Source: Calditrichia bacterium (lineage in GTDB: Bacteria > Calditrichota > Calditrichia > JAJRVZ01). Taken from it: DNA of 9,817 nt. Numbering within the stretch: position 1 is the stretch's first letter; each line of letters opens with the position of its first letter. A program made the position numbers and the translations under genes. Positions 1-6,852 of this stretch are shown here, one piece after another. The stretch covers positions 1 through 9,817 of the forward strand of contig DAOWAQ010000047.1 in assembly GCA_030634505.1 (NCBI GenBank), written 5' to 3'. The notes under the pieces are model-generated. The model was not told the origin of the DNA and did not search any database. It saw nothing but the letters and a program-made list of their open reading frames with translations.

Positions 1-1
1 A

Positions 2-1183
2 GCTGCAGTTCCTTCAGGCGCCTCAACTGGAGAACATGAAGCTGTTGAATTACGTGATGGTGATACAGCTCGTTATTTGGGTAAAGGCGTACAAAATGCT
101 GTAATAAATGTAAACGAAATTATTGCTAAAGAACTTGCGGGATACGACGCTTCAGAACAGATTTTACTTGATAAAATCATGATTGATCTGGATGGTACAG
201 CAAACAAAGAAAAATTAGGCGCAAATGCAATTTTGGGCGTTTCCATGGCTGCTGCAAAAGCTGCTGCAGAATCTATAGGGTTACCTTTGTACCAATACTT
301 GGGTGGTGTTAATGCCAAAGTACTTCCTGTACCTATGATGAATATTTTAAACGGCGGAAGCCATGCCGATAATAATGTGGATTTACAGGAATTCATGGTT
401 GTTCCAGCAGGTGCATCATCTTTTAAGGAAGCACTGCGAATGGGCGCAGAAGTTTTTCACAATCTAAAAAAAGTCTTAACTAATAAAGGTTACAATACTG
501 CTGTAGGTGATGAAGGCGGATTTGCACCGGATCTTAAATCAAATGAGGAAGCCATTGAAGTTATTTTGGAAGCAATTAATAATGCCGGTTACAAAGCAGG
601 CAGTGATATTTTCTTAGCGCTTGATCCCGCTTCAAGTGAGTTTTTTGATAAACAAAAAAATAAATATATTCTTGCCTCTGAAAAGAGAGAGTTGACTCCT
701 AAAGAAATGGTTGATTATTATTCAGAATTGGTCAATAAATATCCCATAATATCCATCGAAGATGGTATGGCTGAAGATGATTGGGATGGATGGAAAATTC
801 ACACTGATAAATTGAGTGATAAAATTCAGATCGTCGGTGATGATTTATTTGTCACCAATACTGAACGGCTAAAGAGAGGCATTGATGAAGGTATAGCAAA
901 TTCAATTCTAATCAAAGTCAATCAAATAGGTACTCTTACTGAAACTTTTGATGCAATTGAAATGGCACATAAAGCTGGATATACCGCTATGATCTCTCAT
1001 CGTTCCGGTGAAACCGAAGACAATACTATTGCAGATTTAGTCGTTGCTACGAATGCCGGTCAGATAAAAACAGGATCGGCTTCACGAAGTGACAGAATCT
1101 CAAAATACAACCAATTATTGAGAATTGAAGAATCATTGGATGAGATGGCAATATTTAGGGGAGTATCTGCATTTAAAAGGTAA
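2..1183 (+). CDS. eno: Enolase (phosphopyruvate hydratase), 5'-truncated by window edge
   Basis: Enolase interconverts 2-phosphoglycerate and phosphoenolpyruvate in glycolysis and gluconeogenesis, in the cytoplasm. The frame is open from base 2, and 393 residues are visible. The first are the conserved VPSGASTGEHEA loop, so about 35 N-terminal residues lie upstream; full enolases are about 425-430 residues. Numbering from the visible start, the family residues are intact: catalytic Glu150 (GAEVFHNL) and Glu171 (GDEGGFAP), Mg ligands Asp208 (ALD), Glu253 (SIEDG) and Asp280 (VGDDL), catalytic Lys305 (LIKVNQIGT), the SHRSGETED loop with His333, and Lys356 (KTGSASRSDR). It ends in FRGVSAFKR, close to a typical enolase C-terminus. 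A TTG at 77 could be mistaken for a start, but conserved enolase sequence continues upstream of it. It looks like the first gene of a unit with the divIC-like gene 56 nt downstream. Its codons are visibly less AT-rich than those of its neighbours, as expected for a highly expressed gene. Confidence 0.98.
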   Translation, partial: AAVPSGASTGEHEAVELRDGDTARYLGKGVQNAVINVNEIIAKELAGYDASEQILLDKIMIDLDGTANKEKLGANAILGVSMAAAKAAAESIGLPLYQYLGGVNAKVLPVPMMNILNGGSHADNNVDLQEFMVVPAGASSFKEALRMGAEVFHNLKKVLTNKGYNTAVGDEGGFAPDLKSNEEAIEVILEAINNAGYKAGSDIFLALDPASSEFFDKQKNKYILASEKRELTPKEMVDYYSELVNKYPIISIEDGMAEDDWDGWKIHTDKLSDKIQIVGDDLFVTNTERLKRGIDEGIANSILIKVNQIGTLTETFDAIEMAHKAGYTAMISHRSGETEDNTIADLVVATNAGQIKTGSASRSDRISKYNQLLRIEESLDEMAIFRGVSAFKR

Positions 1184-1216
1184 CTTTTATTAACTAAATT
1201 TGGACAGATTAAGATA

Positions 1217-1233
1217 ACCTTAATTTCTAAGGT
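1217..1233 (+). promoter_or_regulatory. Small hairpin covering the divIC ribosome-binding site
   Basis: ACCTTA (1217-1222) and TAAGGT (1228-1233) are perfect inverted repeats separated by 5 nt. The right arm contains AAGG, the only Shine-Dalgarno-like sequence at suitable distance from the TTG at 1240, so folding would hide the ribosome-binding site. There is no T-run after the stem, so it does not look like an intrinsic terminator. A 6-bp stem is short and could be chance in AT-rich DNA. Confidence 0.35.
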
Positions 1234-1239
1234 AATGAT

Positions 1240-1593
1240 TTGAAGATAAGAACTAATAGGGCAAAACCTCCTCTACAGCAAAGAAAAATAACAGAGGTGA
1301 TGAAACGGATTACTCAAAAAAAACGTATAAAAATAATATTGAGTGTTTTAGTACTTTTATTAATTACCGCTTATTTTGTTGTAGGAAATCGAGGTACATA
1401 TAAACTAATTACATTTTACAATCAAAAAGAAAAACTTATAGAAGAAATTCAAAAATTAGAAATCGAAAAAAAAGAATTGGAAACTTTTAAATCAAGTTTA
1501 GAAAATGATCCACAGTCCATTGAAAAAGTAGCACGTGAAAAATACAAAATGAAGAAAAAAGGTGAACGTGTTTATCAGATCGTAGAGAAATAA
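1240..1593 (+). CDS. FtsB/DivIC-family septum formation initiator
   Basis: A small bitopic membrane protein of the divisome; family members (FtsB in Gram-negatives, DivIC in Gram-positives) pair with FtsL and link early and late division proteins. The 117-residue reading has a basic cytoplasmic N-terminus, one membrane segment (about residues 32-48, IILSVLVLLLITAYFVV), and a periplasmic coiled coil rich in Glu, Lys and Leu (about 60-90). The family C-terminal motif follows: DP.SIEKVAREKYKMKKKGERVY (90-112). The start is uncertain. TTG at 1240 has AAGG 7 nt upstream. The in-frame ATG at 1300 (residue 21) gives 97 residues, closer to usual family length, but its GAGG (1294-1297) is only 2 nt away. 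The ATG at 1235 reads straight into a stop. The gene follows eno by 56 nt and precedes the barrel gene by 9 nt. An eno-ftsB neighbourhood is also known in Proteobacteria. The family call is firm; the exact subfamily name is not. Confidence 0.88.
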   Translation: MKIRTNRAKPPLQQRKITEVMKRITQKKRIKIILSVLVLLLITAYFVVGNRGTYKLITFYNQKEKLIEEIQKLEIEKKELETFKSSLENDPQSIEKVAREKYKMKKKGERVYQIVEK

Positions 1594-1602
1594 TCATCCT
1601 TT

Positions 1603-3363
1603 ATGCCTTACCTTGTTTTTATAATTTTATTCTTTTTTATTAATTCTATATATCCACAATTTGTAATTAATCCTCAAAAAAATGATTTTCAAATCTATTT
1701 CAACAAACACAATATTTCCTGGAATTGGCAGGAAAAGTTTACTTATCTGTTCTCAGAAAACAATTATGGAATAATAGTACATGATAGCTATCGCAGTAAT
1801 CTTATAACTCCCAAAAAGAATATAAAAAACTGGAGAGACGAAAATAATTTTGACGGATATTTTTACAAAAATATATCGAATTTTCAACCTGGCATTTATA
1901 CAAAATCATGGATATTTTCTGATCAACAAAGTTCTCAAACCAACCAATTCAGTAATCACAGCATCGGGATTAAATCAAATTATAAACCAATATCCAACAT
2001 AAATATTACTCCTTATACAGGGTATCAGCGTGCACAAAATAAATCAAATATTGATTGGGGATGGGATTTAGGATTTAACGGTGAATATAACAACTTTAAA
2101 TTAGATAAATACCAGGGTAATATAAACACTCATTTTGATTATGATTTTTATCCAAATCGTCAAAATTCAATTCAAGGTTTTCAAGTGGATTTTAAAACAA
2201 AATTTTCACCCATTGCTACCGATTCAATAAAAGCATATTATAATCATTCAAATAAACAATATTATTCTCCCAGTAGTGATCGACTTTTAAATGTTAAATT
2301 TGATGAAAAATATCTTCATAACTTTTTTGAATATCGTCTATCCCCTGTTACGAATTTAGCCTTACAAACTATTCTTTCATCAAAAAATATATTTGATAAC
2401 AGTCGTTCAAATCCAGCCAGAGATGTATTAAGATTTGAAAACAGATTAAATGTTTATTATTTTTTCAATGATTTTGAAATAAATTTTGGATTTGATACTT
2501 TCCAAGAAACGCAGGATAATACAGGCATTACCACAGATAGTGACGCATTACAGACTAATATTAGAACAAATGTTTTTTATAAATTTTCTCCTAAAGATCA
2601 GCTCAATTTCAAATTCACACTAGCTAAATTTCAATTTGACACGCCGGATTCAGTAAATAACAATGATGATCGCGATGAACTAAGGATGGTAGGCGGACTC
2701 GAGTATATTAGGCAATTTAGCCCTGTTCTGTATTTTGGCATTGAAGCCTACATAAATTTCTTTCACCAGGTTTATATTTTTAAAGAAAGAAGTGCTAATA
2801 ATAACTGGAATAGAATATTCAGGTTAGGTTCTTTTGTAGAATATAAAGGAAGAAACTTCAACAATATTTTACGAAATGAAATTCTGGCAAATTACACTGT
2901 CTACGATTTCGAAGATCAATTTACACAATCCCAAAGCTTTATTTTTAGAAAATATATATTAGAAAATTCTCTGTCATTTAGTATCCTTCCCAGATTAAAA
3001 ACTGGATTTAATGCCAGATATGAATTTGAAGATAAAGGAAGTTTCTTCAAGTCAGAATTTGCTCAGCAAATTTTACAAACAACTGAAACCATATTTTTTG
3101 ATTATTTTATCCGTTTCAAAAATATTTATTTATTAGATTTTGATGGTGGGATTGCTTTTTATGCCAGAAATGACTGGCGTCATGTACCTAAAAAATCATT
3201 AATTCGAGATATTAAAACAACCACGCCTTATTTGAGAATTAGATATGGTTTAAATAAAAATCTTCAATTTATAAGTTCGGCATCTTATGTTTTTACAGAT
3301 GAAATGAATATGGAAAACAGTTCTTATACAACCGGATCATTATCTCTTATACACAAATTTTAA
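1603..3363 (+). CDS. Unrecognised signal-peptide protein, probable outer-membrane beta-barrel
   Basis: I do not recognise the family. The 586 residues begin with a very hydrophobic stretch (LVFIILFFFINSIYPQ, about residues 4-19) that reads as a Sec signal peptide, though it lacks the usual N-terminal lysine or arginine. The rest is rich in aromatic and polar residues with alternating hydrophobic strands, such as LRFENRLNVYYFF (276-288), FEINFGFDTF (291-300), YFGIEAYINFF (377-387) and LRIRYGL (544-550). The protein ends SLSLIHKF, and a terminal aromatic residue is the usual signal for BAM-dependent outer-membrane barrels. No plug, TonB box, OmpA domain or T9SS tail is visible. ATG 1603 lies 9 nt after the divIC stop with no good Shine-Dalgarno, so translation may be coupled. 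Its stop codon overlaps the stop of the convergent glycosyltransferase gene. The barrel topology is inference from composition and both termini; a periplasmic or surface beta-rich protein is the alternative. Confidence 0.75.
   Translation: MPYLVFIILFFFINSIYPQFVINPQKNDFQIYFNKHNISWNWQEKFTYLFSENNYGIIVHDSYRSNLITPKKNIKNWRDENNFDGYFYKNISNFQPGIYTKSWIFSDQQSSQTNQFSNHSIGIKSNYKPISNINITPYTGYQRAQNKSNIDWGWDLGFNGEYNNFKLDKYQGNINTHFDYDFYPNRQNSIQGFQVDFKTKFSPIATDSIKAYYNHSNKQYYSPSSDRLLNVKFDEKYLHNFFEYRLSPVTNLALQTILSSKNIFDNSRSNPARDVLRFENRLNVYYFFNDFEINFGFDTFQETQDNTGITTDSDALQTNIRTNVFYKFSPKDQLNFKFTLAKFQFDTPDSVNNNDDRDELRMVGGLEYIRQFSPVLYFGIEAYINFFHQVYIFKERSANNNWNRIFRLGSFVEYKGRNFNNILRNEILANYTVYDFEDQFTQSQSFIFRKYILENSLSFSILPRLKTGFNARYEFEDKGSFFKSEFAQQILQTTETIFFDYFIRFKNIYLLDFDGGIAFYARNDWRHVPKKSLIRDIKTTTPYLRIRYGLNKNLQFISSASYVFTDEMNMENSSYTTGSLSLIHKF
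3360..3363. other. Shared palindromic stop codons of convergent genes (TTAA)
   Basis: TTAA at 3360-3363 supplies TAA (3361-3363) to the + strand barrel gene and TAA (read 3362-3360) to the - strand glycosyltransferase gene. The two coding regions overlap by these 4 bases. No intergenic space exists for a terminator, so each transcript must extend into the other gene or terminate inside it. Confidence 0.9.
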
Positions 3364-4841
3364 TTCGATACTTTCTCGTAAATTAAAAATCCTCCGGCTT
3401 CAAATATCAATGTAAATTTTTCTGATCGTAGTAAAGAAAAATCCGGGAATTTATGTCCCTGTTCTACTAATTCATTTATATGCTCCGGCTTATAAATTAG
3501 CCATTCTCCTGATTTCAATTTATTAATATTGAAATCAGAACTATAAATTCTCTTAGTTCTTAGTGGCTCTGAATATCCATCAATTAAATCAACACTATAT
3601 TTTGTGAAGTGATCTGTATAAATGATTTGTTCACTATTCGATCTTAGAAATGATTTCAATTTATTTAAATCATCAACATTAAAGTATACTGAATAATGAT
3701 ATGTCATGGCCAGACTTCCACATATGTATAATATAATCAAAACTGTTTTAATATGTTTTCTGAAATTTGAAATAAACAATGTAGATAACATCACTTCGGG
3801 TAGAAATAGAGGAAACATGTACCAACTTAATCGCTGGATGATGGGTTGATAATGTGTTAAAGAGGAAGTGAATCCAATAAATAAAACAGAAAGGCCAATG
3901 AACCAGTAAATCAACCAAGTATATTTTTTATTTTTTATAAATACGTAAGATTGATACAATGCAATAAGAGGTAAAAAAAGATAAAACCTTCTAAGGAAAA
4001 CTGCCTTCGGATTTAGTATGAATACTCGTTCAACCACTGCCGGCCAAAAATCCGTTTCGGTCATATACCCCCTGGTACTTCCCAGAGTAAAAAATTCATT
4101 TATGTTATAAACAGAGTTAAGTTCAATCTGGGTAAATCTATAAAATAAATCACTATTCAAATTCCAATATATTATTCCTTCAATCAGCAAGTTTAATCCA
4201 ATAAAACTCAATGCAACCGGAATATAATAGGAAAAAGATTTTGATTTTATTAACAAATAAATCCAAAGTACAACCAATAAGAATCCAATAAAAAATATGT
4301 TTACTTTAAACTGAATTGATAGAAAAAAACAAATTCCGCTAATTATACTAAATTTCAAAGATTCATTTTTATAAGATTTATATAGAAAAAATAAACCACA
4401 ATTAATAAAAAATGCAGACGGAGAATCCGAAAAATTGATTGTAGCAAAAGTTATATCTGTAGGAAAAAAAGCCATTAATAGAGCTGCAATGAGTGCTGTA
4501 TTTTCATTTTTTGTTATTTCCTTCATGAAGAAATATGCCAACAATATATTACCAATGGATAAAATCATGGGAAAAATCATTGTCGCAATTTCGTTAATGC
4601 CAAAAATCATAAATGAAAATGCCGTCAATGCCAGTAAATTTATTCTTAATGGAGTATGCGGATATCCAATATAGTCTTTTGCAAATTCACATTTATACAA
4701 AGTATAGGACAAATAATCAAAATAGGCATCATCCGAAAAAACGTGCCCAAATGAAAATACAATTCTGGTAATTATTGCAGCACTAAGAATATAGTAAATA
4801 ACATATTTTTGATTAAAGTATTTGTTAAAGATATTTTTCAT
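3360..4841 (-). CDS. GT-C membrane glycosyltransferase (PMT/ArnT/GT39-like)
   Basis: A 493-residue integral membrane protein of the GT-C fold, which transfers sugars from polyprenyl-phosphate donors to lipid or protein acceptors on the outer face of the inner membrane. After a first membrane segment (about residues 13-31) comes HVFSDDAYFDYL (33-44), where the acidic pair Asp37-Asp38 sits in the first external loop as expected for the GT-C catalytic acid. FSDSPSAFF (137-145) matches the second loop motif of PMT_2-type proteins. Roughly ten further hydrophobic spans follow to about residue 385, then a soluble tail of about 105 residues, probably periplasmic. The ATG is 4 nt after the stop of the M1 peptidase gene with no Shine-Dalgarno, so the two are probably cotranscribed and translationally coupled. 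The acceptor and sugar cannot be read from the sequence. The family level is fairly sure; assignment to GT39 as opposed to another GT-C family is less so. Confidence 0.8.
   Translation of the reverse strand: MKNIFNKYFNQKYVIYYILSAAIITRIVFSFGHVFSDDAYFDYLSYTLYKCEFAKDYIGYPHTPLRINLLALTAFSFMIFGINEIATMIFPMILSIGNILLAYFFMKEITKNENTALIAALLMAFFPTDITFATINFSDSPSAFFINCGLFFLYKSYKNESLKFSIISGICFFLSIQFKVNIFFIGFLLVVLWIYLLIKSKSFSYYIPVALSFIGLNLLIEGIIYWNLNSDLFYRFTQIELNSVYNINEFFTLGSTRGYMTETDFWPAVVERVFILNPKAVFLRRFYLFLPLIALYQSYVFIKNKKYTWLIYWFIGLSVLFIGFTSSLTHYQPIIQRLSWYMFPLFLPEVMLSTLFISNFRKHIKTVLIILYICGSLAMTYHYSVYFNVDDLNKLKSFLRSNSEQIIYTDHFTKYSVDLIDGYSEPLRTKRIYSSDFNINKLKSGEWLIYKPEHINELVEQGHKFPDFSLLRSEKFTLIFEAGGFLIYEKVSN
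3509..3538. repeat. Perfect 11-bp inverted repeat inside the GT-C gene
   Basis: CTGATTTCAAT (3509-3519) and ATTGAAATCAG (3528-3538) are exact reverse complements with an 8-nt loop. It lies inside the 3' end of the - strand GT-C gene, around residues 435-444, and about 146 nt past the stop of the + strand barrel gene. Neither strand has a T-tract after the stem, so it is not a canonical intrinsic terminator. It could still form a stable 3' end on read-through RNA from the eno-divIC-barrel unit. Confidence 0.5.
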
Positions 4842-4845
4842 TTAT

Positions 4846-6762
4846 TTATTTTATTAATACCACTTTTCGTTTGTCAATATTGGACTCTGATTTTAAAACG
4901 CATATATATGTGCCACTCGCCAGATTTTCCACTTTCCATGTTAATTTATGTGTACCAATTTGTTTTTTTTCATTTTGCAGAGTTTTTATTTTTTTACCAA
5001 GAATATCCCACAACTCTATTCTAATATTTTGTAACTTTTTAACCCTATAAAATATATTCAATTCACTGTTAAAGGGATTTGGAAAGAGCTGAATCAGTTC
5101 GGTTCTGTTTGGTATTAGGTACACCGGTCCATTATTAATATTTAATACTTTATTTTCCGGATCCAATATTAACTGCGAAATTTGATCAGAGAAAGGAATC
5201 ACATATTCTTCATTTTGAGAGAATATGGTAATGGAAAATGTTGTATCACGTGTTAAACCTATTAATTTTAAGTCCAGATTTAATTCATAAATAGTTTCAT
5301 TTTGCATCTGGTCAATCCGAATAATCGCATTATTGTTTTTTTGCGTCCAAGAAGCAAACAGATTTGGGATTCCAGGTGAAAATACCCATTGATCAAAATA
5401 CTTATGCAAAGATCGTCCTGAGACATTTTCACAAATATCAATAAAATCATTGGTTGAAACATTTTTGTATATAAAATTATTATAATAATTTCTAATAATA
5501 GTTTTGAAAACATCTTTTCCAAGTTCATTTCTAAGCATATGCAATACCCAGGCGCCTTTATGATAAACTGCACTTCCAAATAAAAACTGCATCGGTGGAT
5601 TATAAATCGCATAATCAACAGAACCATCGCTACTTACCTGGGAGCTTGATGAAATCATTCTTGCCTTAAATACATCTTCACCAAATTTATGCTCGATGAA
5701 CAATGCATCAAAATATGTGGCAAAACCTTCGTTTAACCAGATATCATTGAATGATGAAGGAGTTAATGCATCTCCCCACCATTGGTGAACCAGTTCATGT
5801 GCAATAACACTTTCATTATCAATTACAGGTTCATCCATTGTGGTAATCGTTTGATTTTCCATGGCAGCGGCTTCCTGGAAAGGTACTTCCACCATTGCAT
5901 ATTTTTCCAAAAGGAATGGGTACGAGCCGATATAATTACTAAAAAAATCAAGCATTTCAATTGTATTTGAAATTGCTGCATTTCCCCTACTCACTTCCTC
6001 CGGATAGATATAATATTCAACCGGAAATTGAATTAAATTCCAATTAAATGGATTCGAAATGATATCGTAATTTGAGGCCGCCATAGAAATTAAATAGGTA
6101 CTTATTGGATAAGATTCCTTCCAGTAATATTTTAATTTCCCCTGCCCGGCAGGTGTTGTTTCAGTCAAAATTCCATTGCTTACAACTTTCAGGTTTTGAG
6201 GAACAGTAATCCAAACATCTAATAAGGCTTTATCCGAGGGATCGTCTTTACATGGAAACCAATATTGTGCATCATATGGTTCATTGTGAGTATATATTAC
6301 TTTGTTATTGAATTTATTATTTCTGAAATACATGCCTTTAATTGGAACACCATGATAAAAAATAGAAATACTATCCAAACTTCCTGATTGTAAAGGTTGG
6401 CCCAAAGTTATATATAATTCATTTTGTTGTCGATTGTAATTTAACCAGTTGCTTTCTTGTTTAATAGAATCTACTTGTAATCCATTTAAATTTAACATAA
6501 GAATAGAAAAGTTATTTTCAAGCACTTCAAATTGGAAATCTACATTTCCTGAAATTTCTCTTGAATCGGGATTAATGCTTAAATTGATTTTATATTTTAG
6601 TACATCGTATTTTTCAAAATTGCTATCCAGTGTAGTGTTAAATAATGATAAATAAGTATTGTGATGCTTATAAATTGGGAATTCAGAACTTTGTGCCTGA
6701 ATCAAAACAGTACATATAAATTGAAAAATTAAAACACTCAGTATTTTTATCTTTGAATACAT
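4846..6762 (-). CDS. Secreted M1-family zinc aminopeptidase with T9SS C-terminal sorting domain
   Basis: A gluzincin metallopeptidase that removes N-terminal residues from peptides. The 638 residues start with a Sec signal peptide (1-24, ending VLIQAQ). An N-terminal beta domain follows (about 45-230), then the catalytic domain. The zinc site is HELVHQWWGD (322-331; His322, His326, catalytic Glu323) with third ligand Glu345 in LNEGFATY. The transition-state tyrosine is probably Tyr400 in VYHKGA. The substrate-binding GAMEN motif reads AAMEN (299-303). The peptidase core ends near 466, so the long C-terminal helical domain of PepN/ERAP-type enzymes is absent. Residues about 555-638 form a type-A T9SS sorting domain: LFPNPFNSELNI, then ELWDILGKKI, then LASGTYICVLK and a terminal KVVLIK strand. 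It should therefore cross the outer membrane through T9SS and be cleaved or anchored there. It is first in a likely two-gene unit with the GT-C gene and divergent from the GT2 gene. Confidence 0.95.
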   Translation of the reverse strand: MYSKIKILSVLIFQFICTVLIQAQSSEFPIYKHHNTYLSLFNTTLDSNFEKYDVLKYKINLSINPDSREISGNVDFQFEVLENNFSILMLNLNGLQVDSIKQESNWLNYNRQQNELYITLGQPLQSGSLDSISIFYHGVPIKGMYFRNNKFNNKVIYTHNEPYDAQYWFPCKDDPSDKALLDVWITVPQNLKVVSNGILTETTPAGQGKLKYYWKESYPISTYLISMAASNYDIISNPFNWNLIQFPVEYYIYPEEVSRGNAAISNTIEMLDFFSNYIGSYPFLLEKYAMVEVPFQEAAAMENQTITTMDEPVIDNESVIAHELVHQWWGDALTPSSFNDIWLNEGFATYFDALFIEHKFGEDVFKARMISSSSQVSSDGSVDYAIYNPPMQFLFGSAVYHKGAWVLHMLRNELGKDVFKTIIRNYYNNFIYKNVSTNDFIDICENVSGRSLHKYFDQWVFSPGIPNLFASWTQKNNNAIIRIDQMQNETIYELNLDLKLIGLTRDTTFSITIFSQNEEYVIPFSDQISQLILDPENKVLNINNGPVYLIPNRTELIQLFPNPFNSELNIFYRVKKLQNIRIELWDILGKKIKTLQNEKKQIGTHKLTWKVENLASGTYICVLKSESNIDKRKVVLIK

Positions 6763-6852
6763 TTAATTATATAACTCAGATTTTTTTTAATGATAGAAAA
6801 TCGTAAATTTCTATTTTAAATTTAATTTACATTAAAAGGATATTTCAACAAA
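6763..6852. promoter_or_regulatory. Divergent AT-rich intergenic region (M1 gene / GT2 gene)
   Basis: This 90-bp gap must hold the start signals for both the leftward M1-GT-C unit and the rightward GT2 gene. On the - strand, TTGAAA (6848-6843) and TTAAAT (6825-6820) are 17 nt apart, a weak sigma-70-like pair. The Bacteroidota-type pair TTTG (6852-6849) and TAAATT (6829-6824) is 19 nt apart and only partly matches consensus. No convincing + strand promoter is visible. Overlapping inverted repeats are present: TAAATTT/AAATTTA (6804-6810 and 6818-6824) and GTAAATT/AATTTAC (6803-6809 and 6824-6830). An 8-T run lies at 6781-6788. Such matches are common in AT-rich DNA. Confidence 0.4.

Noticed and set aside
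73..396. 107-codon reading frame on the - strand
   Set aside because: It lies entirely antisense to the strongly conserved enolase gene and shows no domain or ribosome-binding site.
77..1183. TTG at 77 as the start of enolase
   Set aside because: The same frame is open to base 2 and encodes conserved enolase sequence (PSGASTG loop, ELRDGD) upstream of 77, so the gene is cut by the window edge.
3510..3665. 15-bp direct repeat TGATTTCAATTTATT at 3510-3524 and 3651-3665
   Set aside because: Both copies encode the pentapeptide NKLKS (residues 393-397 and 440-444 of the GT-C protein) in the same frame. With AT-rich codon use, this is adequately explained by chance peptide similarity, and no third copy is seen.
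5280..5627. 115-codon reading frame on the - strand
   Set aside because: It is an out-of-frame shadow inside the M1 peptidase gene, whose own frame carries intact catalytic motifs.
4435..6655. Short + strand frames at 4435-4674, 4809-5024, 5782-5970 and 6449-6655
   Set aside because: All are antisense to the GT-C or M1 genes, are low in complexity, and have no recognisable features.
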